Assembly (NCBI GenBank): GCA_002452265.1
Contig: DKEW01000028.1
Location: forward strand, 110,360-156,805
Direction: 5' to 3'
Length of the DNA: 46,446 bases
Source: Pelobacter sp. UBA6812
GTDB lineage: Bacteria > Desulfobacterota > Desulfuromonadia > Desulfuromonadales > Syntrophotaleaceae
Each line of letters starts with the position of its first letter. Position 1 is the stretch's first letter. Positions 15,865 to 24,121 of the stretch are shown here, piece after piece. Made by a program: the position numbers and the translations under genes. The notes under the pieces are model-generated. The model saw only the letters and a program-made list of their open reading frames with translations. It searched no databases and had not been told where the DNA came from.

Positions 15865-15900
15865 CTAATTGACCTCAGCGCTATATCTATGTGTCGGCAT
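15865..15900 (-). CDS. candidate 11-residue leader peptide
   Basis: ATG at 15900 with a near-perfect ribosome-binding site (TTAGGAGG, five bases before) encodes MPTHRYSAEVN and stops at 15865, right at the terminator stem. The peptide has no repeated regulatory codon. The arrangement promoter, short ORF, terminator, gene is that of a transcription attenuator, but it could equally be a small RNA of about 105 nt. Confidence 0.4.
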   Translation of the reverse strand: MPTHRYSAEVN

Positions 15901-15936
15901 GTTGCCTCCTAAGACATTTCACATTGACGTGTTGCA

Positions 15937-15966
15937 AATGTAACGAATTTAACCATTGCAGGTCAA
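15937..15966 (-). promoter_or_regulatory. sigma70-like promoter for leader RNA
   Basis: TTGACC (-35, 15966-15961) and TACATT (-10, 15942-15937) with an 18-base spacer on the minus strand. Transcription would begin near 15930 and reach the terminator after about 105 nt. The gap between 15967 and 16053 shows nothing else. Confidence 0.4.
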
Positions 15967-16053
15967 GGATTGAGTATGTCTTTGGAGAAAAAGTGGATTG
16001 GGACCAAGGCGAAGCATAATCCGATGCCCAGGCTAATGTTCCAGGCTATGAGA

Positions 16054-16083
16054 AAAGCCCCCGGTTGGCGATCGGGGGCTTTT
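16054..16083. terminator. bidirectional terminator after YheT-like gene
   Basis: AAAGCCCCCG/CGGGGGCTTT (16054-16063 and 16073-16082), 10-bp perfect stem with a 9-base loop and A/T flanks on both sides. It lies 58 bases beyond the stop of the minus-strand hydrolase gene. Confidence 0.75.
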
Positions 16084-16140
16084 ACTTCCTGAAATATAAC
16101 GGCTTGTATACTTTCAGCAACCTTAATCTCCGCGCAAAGA

Positions 16141-17103
16141 TTATAGCGAAAACTGGCGGTGTCTGATGAATGTTACGGCTCTTTCTTCGGACCAGTAACG
16201 GCCGCATTGATTCAGCGCCACAAAGCCAACATGCCCCCCGTCGCGGGTGATCTCCAGCGTCGTGTTCGGATTGCCTGCACACTCCTTCACCGGGTAACAA
16301 CCGCCTTCCAGAAAGGGGTCGTCCAGGGAATTGACAATCAGCGATGGAACCTTGATCTGCTTAAGCCAGGGGCGGCAACTGCATTTTTCCCAATAGTCTT
16401 CGGCGCTTTCAAAACCATGAATGGGGGCCGTATATCTTCCGTCAAAATCCCTGAATGTTTTGAGTTTATCATAATGATGATCGTCGATGTGTTGCGGGAA
16501 CTGGATTTGCTTGGCTTTGACTTTCTCATGCAGCATTTTCAGGAAACGTTTCATGTACAGGGTGTTCGCTGTTCTTTCCAATGCGATGGATGACGCCGTC
16601 AGGTCGCAGGGGACGGAGAAGGTAACGCTTCCTTTCACCGCCCCGGGTACAGTTTGTGCCTGCTTGCCGAGATAAAGCAGGGTCATGTTGCCGCCCATGC
16701 TGAAACCGATGAGAAAGATATTTTTATACGACGACGCGGCATAATCGACGACGGTATGCAGGTCGTCGATGGCGCCGTTGTGGTATAAGCGAAACCGCCG
16801 ATTCGGTTCTCCGCTGCACCCGCGATAGTTCCAGGCGAGGGCATCGATGCCTTCCTGGTTCAAGGTCCGAACCATCCCTTTGACATAGGCTCTGTGGGAA
16901 TTTCCTTCGAGGCCGTGGGAAATTATGGCAAGGCTGTCGCTACCGATGATCGACCAATCGAGGTCGAGAAAGTCCTGGTCGGGGGTTTCGAGGCGCTGAC
17001 GCTGATAGACCACACTGTCCACTTTTCGGAACAGGGTCGGGTAGATGGTGTGAACGTGCCCGTTGCGAAACCATAAAGGTGCCCTGTAGTCGGAATGGAT
17101 CAT
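16141..17103 (-). CDS. alpha/beta hydrolase, YheT family
   Basis: 320 residues, cytoplasmic. The N-terminus RAPLWFRNGHVHTIYPTLFR is the YheT/AB_hydrolase_4 signature. The oxyanion region HGLEGNSHRAYVKGM, the nucleophile elbow GFSMGGN, the acid in NSLDDPFL and the His in RDGGHVGFV complete a normal catalytic triad. The length is typical of the family. YheT-like enzymes are putative esterases with no settled substrate. The gene is monocistronic, with a strong terminator downstream and no close partner upstream. Confidence 0.88.
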   Translation of the reverse strand: MIHSDYRAPLWFRNGHVHTIYPTLFRKVDSVVYQRQRLETPDQDFLDLDWSIIGSDSLAIISHGLEGNSHRAYVKGMVRTLNQEGIDALAWNYRGCSGEPNRRFRLYHNGAIDDLHTVVDYAASSYKNIFLIGFSMGGNMTLLYLGKQAQTVPGAVKGSVTFSVPCDLTASSIALERTANTLYMKRFLKMLHEKVKAKQIQFPQHIDDHHYDKLKTFRDFDGRYTAPIHGFESAEDYWEKCSCRPWLKQIKVPSLIVNSLDDPFLEGGCYPVKECAGNPNTTLEITRDGGHVGFVALNQCGRYWSEERAVTFIRHRQFSL

Positions 17104-17280
17104 GGCAGAACCTGCATGAAGAAAACGGCATCGGGAAGGCCGTTTTATGTATAGAAGATGGCGATCTTAAATTAACCCGACTCAACAACGCATCAACCCT
17201 TCAACTTTGACGGGCAAAGCGAAATATGGCCTCCCTGTGTGAACGGAAGGATTGATCGGCAACAGCCTGACGCGGTTTTG

Positions 17281-17502
17281 CTATTGGATGCTGCAGACCT
17301 CCGGTCGATAGGCCAGCAACACGACGTGCAGATCTTTTTCCAGTTTCTGCACCTTTGCAAGGTCTTCTTCGCCAAGTGGCTTCACGGTGTAGCGAGGTTC
17401 CAGGGCGAGGATACAGGCCCCCAGTTCTTTTTCCAGGTTACGGATTTTGGCGACGGAAGATTCATCAAGATTGTTGACGACTTTGTAGGTTTCAGTGGCC
17501 AT
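17281..17502 (-). CDS. small conserved-looking protein of unknown function
   Basis: A 73-residue acidic/basic helical protein with a strong AAAGGAG ribosome-binding site. It contains two related segments, VAKIRNLEKELGACILALEP and LAKVQKLEKDLHVVLLAYRP, which look like an internal duplication of about 33 residues (helix, then strand, ending in -P). No cofactor motif. I do not recognise the family. It probably forms a two-repeat beta-alpha fold or dimer. It stands alone; the interval 17104-17280 shows no gene. Confidence 0.65.
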   Translation of the reverse strand: MATETYKVVNNLDESSVAKIRNLEKELGACILALEPRYTVKPLGEEDLAKVQKLEKDLHVVLLAYRPEVCSIQ

Positions 17503-18023
17503 GATGATCTCCTTTGCTGCGGGAGGTGAGACATTTTGAATGCCATGGTTTCAGCTTAATGGCGGGCTTTGCTTTTTGTCAACCGATGCCTATGGCGTCT
17601 TTTTATTATACCGCTTCGCCGACGTTAATACGTTTCGCCGGGCGTTTCCTCTCTGGGGTGTCGCCGTTGTCTTGGAAATGTTTGTCGGCAGAATCCTGGC
17701 GATTCACTGATTCCCTCTTTACCCGCTTTCCTATGCGGATTTGCTACAAAAAATGGCCTTCCGAGTGACGGAAGACCATTTTCCCATTATATAGAAGTCA
17801 GAAATTCGAGCGTTGTTTGCTGTTTGTCACCATAGAAAGGTTGAGCCGGTTTACCTATGGCGTCGTAGTGTCAATGCCCTTGTGAGGCTTGACCGTTTAG
17901 TAGAAATTGACGAAGCTCAGTAGGCTGATCTGAAATTTTCCCGAAGCACAAATGCCTCCTGTTGGACCCTTTGCACTCCTACCGTTCCTCAGCCCGGAAC
18001 AGGTCATTTATTGAGGCTAGGGA
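17503..18023. other. gene-free interval with a hairpin
   Basis: About 520 bases with no credible gene; frames on the plus strand here lack ribosome-binding sites and look random. A hairpin at 17752-17780 (AATGGCCTTCCG/CGGAAGACCATT, one mismatch, A/T flanks) could terminate either strand. TTGACA (17582-17577 on the minus strand) is a possible -35 box for the 73-residue gene, but the -10 is poor. The rest (17800-18020) holds nothing I can name. Confidence 0.45.
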
Positions 18024-18173
18024 TCAATACGCTGGTTTGAATTCATGGCCGCAGTAAGGACATTTTACCGTTGAGCCGCTATCCCCGTTAGCCATGTGGC
18101 TTCCGGTTGAGGCGCAACCGGCCAGCAAAAGAGCTGCAACCAAAATACCGAACAGGACTTTAAATCGTTTCAT
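18024..18173 (-). CDS. 49-residue lipoprotein with a CxxC tail
   Basis: From the ATG at 18173 (GGAG site, eight bases) the product is a tiny lipoprotein: signal MKRFKVLFGILVAALLLAGC with an LLAGC lipobox, a short polar linker and CPYCGHEFKPAY at the C-terminus. After processing only about 30 residues remain, with half a zinc-ribbon-like knuckle. The longer frame to 18299 would put charged sequence before the signal, so it is rejected. It may bind metal or be a redox-active cysteine pair in the periplasm; the role is unknown. It has its own promoter and a leader hairpin. Confidence 0.7.
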   Translation of the reverse strand: MKRFKVLFGILVAALLLAGCASTGSHMANGDSGSTVKCPYCGHEFKPAY

Positions 18174-18218
18174 AACCACATCTCCTTCCTCGTTTTTCAG
18201 CCACCAGGTAAGAAGTTT

Positions 18219-18243
18219 CCGGTTTGCCAGATTGGCAAACCGG
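18219..18243 (-). promoter_or_regulatory. perfect hairpin in lipoprotein leader
   Basis: CCGGTTTGCCA/TGGCAAACCGG, an 11-bp perfect stem with a 3-base loop, between the predicted transcription start and the ribosome-binding site of the 49-residue lipoprotein. No T-run, so not a terminator. It could be an mRNA stabiliser or an operator. Confidence 0.5.
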
Positions 18244-18260
18244 CCAGTTACAATTGTTAT

Positions 18261-18290
18261 ATTATAGCCGTTTTTGAAAATTTTTTCCAA
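18261..18290 (-). promoter_or_regulatory. sigma70-like promoter of the lipoprotein gene
   Basis: Perfect -10 TATAAT (18266-18261) and -35 TTGGAA (18290-18285) on the minus strand, 18-base spacer. The predicted start near 18254 lies just ahead of the leader hairpin. Confidence 0.55.
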
Positions 18291-18382
18291 AATAGCCAAA
18301 CTTACGATGGCTTAAAGCGGCATTGGAAACCTAGCGATGGCTGTAACCTATCGGAATGATATTGAGATAACAAAGTTAAGGT

Positions 18383-18440
18383 TTACGGCTGGGTCATGAC
18401 CTGATCCCAATTGTCGGTGAAATTATCCTTGATCCTGTAT
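18383..18440 (-). pseudogene. 3'-end relic of an M23 peptidase gene
   Basis: The minus strand reads QYRIKDNFTDNWDQVMTQP followed by a stop at 18383-18385. The intact M23 gene at 22316-23617 ends HWITDNFTSKWDQVMAQP. The nucleotides also align: GGCTGGGTCATGACCTGATC versus GGCTGGGCCATGACCTGGTC. Upstream homology fades within about 60 bases, so only the tail of a paralogous copy survives. Confidence 0.75.
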
Positions 18441-18467
18441 TGAGGTTTATGGGGTTGGACCCCATAG

Positions 18468-18557
18468 ATACTTGGTGCAGGTGTTCGACTGAATCGTGAG
18501 CAGACGACAAACCTGCGCACGGGAAACGGCTGCTTTGCGTGGGTGAAGGTGGTTTGA
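18468..18557 (+). pseudogene. 3'-end relic of the ATP-grasp gene
   Basis: The plus strand reads LGAGVRLNREQTTNLRT, then GNGCFAWVKVV and a stop at 18555-18557. The intact gene at 449-1567 ends LGIGARLYHGQVTNLRT, EGGGFARVKVV, stop. A stop codon lies in frame just upstream (TAG before ATACTT), so nothing longer is coded. It faces the M23 relic tail to tail. Confidence 0.8.
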
Positions 18558-18580
18558 TGGTGCCGATGACGAAGGGTCGC

Positions 18581-19291
18581 CTATTTCCCACGCCTCATTT
18601 CGTTGATCAATTCTATTTGTATATCCTGTATTTCGATCAGGCGCTCCCATTGACGGGACAGCAGATGGTCTATTTTTTGATGCAGGTGGTGAATTTCCAG
18701 CTCGGCCTTAAGGTTCACCTGGTAATCGCGCTGAGCGTGCAGTCGGTCTCTGTCTTCCTGGCGGCCCTGGCTCATCATAATGATAGGAGCCTGCAGTGCC
18801 GCGATGCAGGAAAGGACCAGGTTGAGCAGGATATACGGGTAGGGATCGAAGGGCTGCCGTAACAGACCGACCGTATTGACCCCGATCCATAACAGCAAAA
18901 CGCCGGAAAACAGGAGAATGAACCCCCAGCTTCCGGCTACGCCGGCAAGGCGGTCGGCCATGCGCTGCCCGAAGGTCAAACCTGCGACAAGCTCGGCATC
19001 GGGATTTTTAGACAGGATCTCCTGTTCTTTCAGGCTCTCTATAACTTCCTGTTCCAGAGTGCTGATTTCTCCTTTTTCCTCTTGCAACAATTGCTGAATA
19101 TACTGGTGCCGGTATTTCTGGAGGTCTTCGTTACAGATCCAGCCTTCTTCCGCCCAGTGGCCCAATTCTTTACGAATCAGATCGGCCACCAAGGGCCGTA
19201 CGAATACGCCACGGTGGAGTTCGTTGCGTTTGTCACAGCCGCAGATCTGACAGACGGGTTTGGCGTGTAAGTGTAAAGATGCTTTATTCAT
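18581..19291 (-). CDS. DUF1003 membrane protein
   Basis: 236 residues from the ATG at 19291 (AGGAGG site). The N-terminal part carries a cysteine cluster (CQICGCD) and a helical region. The DUF1003 core follows: GLTFGQRMADRLAGVAGSWGF, a first membrane helix, VLLLWIGVNTVG, FDPYPYILLNLVLSCIAALQ and IIMMSQGRQEDRDRLHAQRDYQVNL. The C-terminal 50 residues are a coiled coil. Function is unknown; the family is a two-helix inner-membrane protein. It lies 90 bases downstream of mprF and is probably co-transcribed with it. Confidence 0.85.
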   Translation of the reverse strand: MNKASLHLHAKPVCQICGCDKRNELHRGVFVRPLVADLIRKELGHWAEEGWICNEDLQKYRHQYIQQLLQEEKGEISTLEQEVIESLKEQEILSKNPDAELVAGLTFGQRMADRLAGVAGSWGFILLFSGVLLLWIGVNTVGLLRQPFDPYPYILLNLVLSCIAALQAPIIMMSQGRQEDRDRLHAQRDYQVNLKAELEIHHLHQKIDHLLSRQWERLIEIQDIQIELINEMRRGK

Positions 19292-19381
19292 TGCATCCTC
19301 CTGTTGAAAAATGGCTCGTCTGTTCCCGCACCCCTGTCGGGAAAAAGGTTTCTCTTGAATTAACGGTGCGTTCTGCATGTA

Positions 19382-21949
19382 TCATTTAGCCACGATTCCC
19401 TTGATGCCGCCGCTGATCAGGGCTGCGATGTTGACCAGGATGCGTGGCAGGGCCAAGCCCCCTGGGCAGGCGAGGTAGCGGGGTTCCCAGTGCGGGTTGA
19501 ATTTTTCCTTGTACTCGCGCAATCCTTCGAAGTTGTAAAAATGCTCACCATGCCTGAAGACAACCGCGCCGATTCGATTCCATAGCGGAGCAAAGGCCTG
19601 GTTTTTAAGGCCGGAGAGTGGCGCCATGCCAAGCTCGAAGGACTGGAAACCCTGCTCTTTTCCCCATAACATCAGGCTGATGAACAGGTAGTCCATGACC
19701 CCGTGCGGGGCCTGCGAGTCGAAGCGCATCAGGTCGAGGGACAACTCCTGTTTGTCCGTGCCTGCCCAGACATTGGCGAAGGCGACGATCCTGCCTTCCT
19801 GTCTTACCACGGCGACGGGAAAATTCCTCAGGTATGACTCGTCGAAGTACCCCAGGGAGAAACCTTTTTCGCGGGTACTTTTCTCTTTAAGCCAGTCATC
19901 GGAAATCCGGCGCAGTTCGGGCATGACACCGGCGATTCCGTCGGTAGGGAGCACGTCGAAACGGCAACCTTCTCTATCCAGACGGCGATGAATATAACGC
20001 AGGCCGCTGCGCTGCGAACCCTCCAGGGAAAACTCGGCCAGCGGTACACTGGCTTCTTCTCCGAGTTTATAAAGTGTCAGTCCCATGTCCAGATAAACCG
20101 GTAGCATGGTCGTACCTACCTCATAAAAAACCGGCAGCCCACCGTGGCGTTCAACCAGGGCTCTGAATTTCCAGGCCAGATCCCGCGCCAATTCAGCGGG
20201 GCCGGCCGGGTCCCCCAGTGCCACCCAGGCGCGACCGTTAATCCCGTACATGACAAAACCGCGTTGCTGGTCGTCGAACAGCAGCGCCTTGTCGCCGAGC
20301 AGGGCCAGATTGGTCATCGTAGAAGAGGACTGGCAGATGATCGCTTTTGCGTGTTGCAACGCATCTTCTCCCGGCAGGTCCGGATCACGGGGGGCTGGTC
20401 GCAGCAGCCTCGCCACGGCTATCGTCAGCAGCAGAGTGGTGGCACCGACCGCGCCACGCAGAAACCTCGGGGCATCCCCCCTGAGGGCGAACTGCCACCA
20501 TAATTCACTGCTGTAGTTGACATGCTTGTAGGCAAAAAGCCCTAGCCATAGCGAACTGGCCAATACCAGCACGACCGTTACGCTCCAGCCAAAGCTGAAT
20601 GGTTCGTTGAACAAGGAGGACTGCCGATAAAAGTACCGCCGGCACGGTAGCAGTGCCAGCATTATCAGGCCAAGCAGTATCGCTTCCTCGTAATCAGCTC
20701 CCTTGAGCAGCGATAACAAGCTGCCGGTTCCGAGAAGGATTGCGGTCAGTACGTAGGCGGCATCGATCCGGCGCTGCAGTCCACGCGCCAACAGCAGCAG
20801 CCAGACACCAACCAGACTGCCGAGGAAGTGGGATAGTTCGATCACCGGCAAGGGAAGGAATCCTTTGAGCCAGTGCAAACGGCCCGGTACAGCCGGGGTG
20901 GCGGCGGAAAACAGCAGAACGGCTCCGCTGACCAGAGTGGTGGCCGCGAGCAGATGCGGGGCCAGCACGCTCACCCATTGACCTGCCTGTTGCAAGGCCT
21001 GGGTAATCCGTGATCTTCGCTGCAGCAGTTCGGTACCACCCAACAGCAGTGCCGCCAGGGTCAGCGGTAACAGATAGTAGATACCCCGATAAATCAGCAT
21101 CGAACCGACGAGCGCATCAGCCGGTATACCGGGGGTGGAAAGCAGGATGATGGATTCGAAAACCCCGAGTCCGCCCGGGATATTGCTGATCAGGGCCACA
21201 ACCTGGGCCAGCAGGTAAATGCCGAGGAACTGAAGCAGGGAGGGCCGGGTTGCTTCGGGCAGCAGGACAAACAGTACGCTTCCAGCCAATACCCAGTCCA
21301 GCGAGCCGATCAGAAGTTGCGTCCAGGCTAGCCGCATCGTAGGAAGCGGGAGTACCCAGTTCCGGAGATGAAGAGGCTTTTGTCGAAAGGAGACGGCAAG
21401 CAGATAACAGATGACAAGGGTGGCGAACAACAGCCCGATGGGCCTGACGGAAGGCATGGATAGATGTCGGAGAACCGGCATGTTAAGCGGTTCGACAAGA
21501 AACACTATGCCGCCGACCGTTGCAATTCCTAACCAAAAGGTCAATACGGTAAAAGCGACCAGGCGGGCAATCTCTTCAGTGGACAACCCCCATGCCGAAT
21601 AGAGACGGTAGCGGATCGACCCGGCGGTTAGTAAAGATAACCCCATGGAATTGCTGAAAGCATAGCTGATAAAGGAGGACAGGCTTACCTTGGTTGCCCC
21701 AAGCGGGTGCCGAATATACGAAACCGCCAAATGATCGTAGCTCATCAGTACCAGATAGCTCAGTGCGGTGAGTCCCAGTGCTATCAAAACCTGGGATGGT
21801 GGAGTGGCTCTGAGCTGCGCCAGAACATGATGATAATGATATTGTCGCAGTGCATCATGCAACACCCACAGTGCCGCAGAAAAGAGAACTATGCCTATCA
21901 GCGGCAGCAATCGGTGGACAGTGGTGCTCGTTGGAGTGGATGATGACAT
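19382..21949 (-). CDS. mprF: MprF: lysylphosphatidylglycerol synthase and flippase
   Basis: 855 residues, full length for MprF. The N-terminal two thirds hold about 14 membrane helices, including the flippase-type segment SNIPGGLGVFESIILL. The C-terminal third (about 540-855) is the cytoplasmic aminoacyl-transferase domain, with ALGDPAG, FYEVGTTMLPVYLDMGL, LDLMRFDSQAPHGVMDYLF and ELGMAPLSGL. It adds an amino acid (usually lysine from Lys-tRNA) to phosphatidylglycerol and moves it to the outer leaflet, lowering surface negative charge and giving resistance to cationic peptides. Ribosome-binding site GGGAGGTGA. The aminoacyl specificity (Lys versus Ala) cannot be fixed by eye. Confidence 0.92.
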   Translation of the reverse strand: MSSSTPTSTTVHRLLPLIGIVLFSAALWVLHDALRQYHYHHVLAQLRATPPSQVLIALGLTALSYLVLMSYDHLAVSYIRHPLGATKVSLSSFISYAFSNSMGLSLLTAGSIRYRLYSAWGLSTEEIARLVAFTVLTFWLGIATVGGIVFLVEPLNMPVLRHLSMPSVRPIGLLFATLVICYLLAVSFRQKPLHLRNWVLPLPTMRLAWTQLLIGSLDWVLAGSVLFVLLPEATRPSLLQFLGIYLLAQVVALISNIPGGLGVFESIILLSTPGIPADALVGSMLIYRGIYYLLPLTLAALLLGGTELLQRRSRITQALQQAGQWVSVLAPHLLAATTLVSGAVLLFSAATPAVPGRLHWLKGFLPLPVIELSHFLGSLVGVWLLLLARGLQRRIDAAYVLTAILLGTGSLLSLLKGADYEEAILLGLIMLALLPCRRYFYRQSSLFNEPFSFGWSVTVVLVLASSLWLGLFAYKHVNYSSELWWQFALRGDAPRFLRGAVGATTLLLTIAVARLLRPAPRDPDLPGEDALQHAKAIICQSSSTMTNLALLGDKALLFDDQQRGFVMYGINGRAWVALGDPAGPAELARDLAWKFRALVERHGGLPVFYEVGTTMLPVYLDMGLTLYKLGEEASVPLAEFSLEGSQRSGLRYIHRRLDREGCRFDVLPTDGIAGVMPELRRISDDWLKEKSTREKGFSLGYFDESYLRNFPVAVVRQEGRIVAFANVWAGTDKQELSLDLMRFDSQAPHGVMDYLFISLMLWGKEQGFQSFELGMAPLSGLKNQAFAPLWNRIGAVVFRHGEHFYNFEGLREYKEKFNPHWEPRYLACPGGLALPRILVNIAALISGGIKGIVAK

Positions 21950-22210
21950 GCTGCGGTCACCTCCCTGTCAGGAAATAGAGGCGTGATTCGACCTTGTTCG
22001 ATTTGTGCCCTGATTCCGGGACATCCCTTGGACAGATCTTCGAAGAGTATACTTGACGGTCGGCAGAAGGTCTTGACCGGGCGAAAATTTGCGTGTGCGA
22101 CCAACCTGCATTGGCTTTGCGATTAGGTTCTGGTTGCGCGTAATGAAAAGGCAAGTCGCATCTCAAACAGCAACTTTAATCCAGGTTGTTGTGGGGTTGA
22201 TCTGGATGAT

Positions 22211-22248
22211 AAAAAATCCCCCTGCCTCAATTTCAGAGGCAGGGGGAT
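22211..22248 (-). terminator. terminator of the M23 peptidase transcript
   Basis: A perfect 13-bp stem ATCCCCCTGCCTC/GAGGCAGGGGGAT (22216-22228 and 22236-22248) with a 7-base loop. On the minus strand a T-run follows (A-run 22211-22216 on the plus strand). It lies 68 bases beyond the peptidase stop codon. The gap 21950-22210 otherwise shows no gene. Confidence 0.85.
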
Positions 22249-22315
22249 ATGGCGAAATTTACACCACGCGTTGTGACAGGTTTTTCATGCGCCTTTCGGC
22301 TGTTGTCCGACAGGG

Positions 22316-23617
22316 TTAAGGCTGGGCCATGACCTGGTCCCACTTGCTGGTGAAGTTATCCGTGATCCAATGGCCGTCCAGCCATTCGCGAGGGTTGATC
22401 TCGATGCCGGCCAGAATGATGCCGAAGTGCAGGTGGTCGCCGCCGGCCATGCCGGTGGCGCCGGTGCGGCCGATGATCTGGCCTTTGCTGATCGTATCAC
22501 CGACGTTGACATCGATGCTGCTCAGATGCGAATAAAGGCTCTGCAGTCCGAGGCCGTGGTCGATGATGACGCATTGGCCGTAGATGCCGAAGTCTTCTGC
22601 CAACACAACTGTGCCGCTGTTGGCGGCCGGTACCGGGGATGCCGCCAGGGACGCAAGGTCGAGTCCGAGGTGGGTCTGATGGTCGACCTTCTGACCGTTA
22701 AACATGTAATCGCGTTGATCGTTGAACCCTGCCCGGGGTGCGGCATTGGGCAGGCGCAGGAAGGCGCCTTCCCACAGGAAGCGGTCGGCGGTTTTGGTCG
22801 CCAGTTCGTTGAGCCTGGCGACGTTTTTGGCGCGCAGTTCGCCGTTGACTCGCAGGAACAGCTGCAACGGATCGGTCGTTTCCGGAAAATACTGCTGGAA
22901 GTCGGGCATCTTGTTGTCGAGGAATGCCTGGCTGACGTTGATCTGGTCGACAGTCGGAGGCCGCGGGATCGGTTGATAGTAGAAGCCGCCGGTACGCTGG
23001 TTGCCGGCAAGGTCTTCAACCACCACGCGCGGAGTGAAAGCGCTGCGCTCGATGTTGTGGGGCCAGGCAAACAGGCAGGCGTAGACGCCGTTATCCTGCA
23101 GGTAGGCGGGGAAAAAACGGTCGGCAACCTGAACGCCGGCATATTGTACCGCCTCGGATACGCGGAACATGGTCAGGCCCGCGCCCCCTTCGTAGACGTT
23201 GTGAGCGGTGGTCAGAACCGAAATGACCGGCGGTTTGGTGTCATATTCCAGCGCAAAGCTCTGTTCCGCGCGATTGGCCAAGGTGGCGTAATCGCTGGTT
23301 GACACATTGATCTGCAGGGGGCCGTTTTTGAGGGGCAGCTTTTCCAGGGCCAGGGGGAGTTCCTGCTGCTTGATGCCGCGCTCGAAGGTCGTGTTGATCA
23401 ACTCTGTGACCTTGCCGTTCTGGGAAACGTTGACGACCAGGTTTTTCAACCCGGCTTTATCGTCCTGCAGAGTCAGTACGGGCGGTTTTTTGGCGGATAT
23501 GGCTCCACTGGCCGGACTTAGCGTCAAGGCGGGGGCCTTATTATCACGCAGGAAAAGATAGCCGACGGCGGCGCCGACGACGACCAACAACAGGATCATA
23601 AGGGCATGGTTTTTCAA
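22316..23617 (-). CDS. M23 (LytM-type) metalloendopeptidase
   Basis: 433 residues. An uncleaved N-terminal anchor (ALMILLLVVVGAAVGYLFL) places the rest in the periplasm. Residues about 30-290 form Ig-like and linker domains. The catalytic domain lies at the C-terminus with the zinc ligands in HLGLDLAS and HLHFG and the additional His in LYSHLSS. M23 enzymes cleave peptide cross-links in peptidoglycan. It is the last gene of a minus-strand run of envelope genes that starts with the fasciclin gene at 25070. A relic of its 3' end is at 18383-18440. Confidence 0.88.
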   Translation of the reverse strand: MKNHALMILLLVVVGAAVGYLFLRDNKAPALTLSPASGAISAKKPPVLTLQDDKAGLKNLVVNVSQNGKVTELINTTFERGIKQQELPLALEKLPLKNGPLQINVSTSDYATLANRAEQSFALEYDTKPPVISVLTTAHNVYEGGAGLTMFRVSEAVQYAGVQVADRFFPAYLQDNGVYACLFAWPHNIERSAFTPRVVVEDLAGNQRTGGFYYQPIPRPPTVDQINVSQAFLDNKMPDFQQYFPETTDPLQLFLRVNGELRAKNVARLNELATKTADRFLWEGAFLRLPNAAPRAGFNDQRDYMFNGQKVDHQTHLGLDLASLAASPVPAANSGTVVLAEDFGIYGQCVIIDHGLGLQSLYSHLSSIDVNVGDTISKGQIIGRTGATGMAGGDHLHFGIILAGIEINPREWLDGHWITDNFTSKWDQVMAQP

Positions 23618-23715
23618 TGTCTTGTACCTCGCAAAAAATTCCCTGAATCTGAATAAGTGAAAGAGGCAAGTTTCCTGGCCCCTTCATGAAACGAAATCGT
23701 TGTTTGCAACGGTCC

Positions 23716-24111
23716 CTAGCGCGCTGCGCCGCGGTACCAGAGGGCGGCAGTCAATCCCCACAGGGCATTGATCAGCAGGATCAGTGCCGGGGTCAAGGCG
23801 CCGTAGCCGAGTCCGAAAAGTCCCCGCCCTGCGGCGGGCATCTGATGCAACAGCATGAAGGCCGACGGAGCCAGACTCCACAGCAGGCCGCGCATGGCGG
23901 GCCGGCCAGGTAGCAGGGGCAGGGCCAATAGCAGGCCCCACAGGCCACCAACGACAAGCCGGGGATAAAGCCAGGACAGCGACAGTACGGGATGCAGGGC
24001 GATACCCATCCAGGCGATGACGCCGTCACGGCTCAGTTCCCAGAACAGCAGGCTGGAGAGCAGGGCGCCGATGGCCCCACCGGTGAAGGCGGCACTCAGG
24101 TTGCGCAGCAT
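23716..24111 (-). CDS. hydrophobic membrane protein of unknown family
   Basis: 131 residues from the ATG at 24111, which has a GGAG site; upstream in-frame sequence overlaps the preceding gene and is discarded. Four or so hydrophobic segments, many Leu and Gly, starting MLRNLSAAFTGGAIGALLSS. No family motif recognised. Its start is ten bases after the stop of the holin-like gene, so the two are surely co-transcribed. Confidence 0.7.
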   Translation of the reverse strand: MLRNLSAAFTGGAIGALLSSLLFWELSRDGVIAWMGIALHPVLSLSWLYPRLVVGGLWGLLLALPLLPGRPAMRGLLWSLAPSAFMLLHQMPAAGRGLFGLGYGALTPALILLINALWGLTAALWYRGAAR

Positions 24112-24121
24112 ATTTTCTCCT

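Noticed and set aside
15718..15912. 64-codon plus-strand frame between the HEPN and YheT genes
   Set aside because: It runs backwards through the minus-strand terminator and leader ORF, and has no ribosome-binding site.
17514..17768. 84-codon plus-strand frame ending in a hairpin
   Set aside because: No ribosome-binding site at the start, random composition, and it overlaps a likely minus-strand promoter region.
22370..23302. 310-codon plus-strand frame opposite the M23 peptidase
   Set aside because: Shadow in GC-rich DNA; the opposite strand carries M23 catalytic motifs and a downstream terminator.
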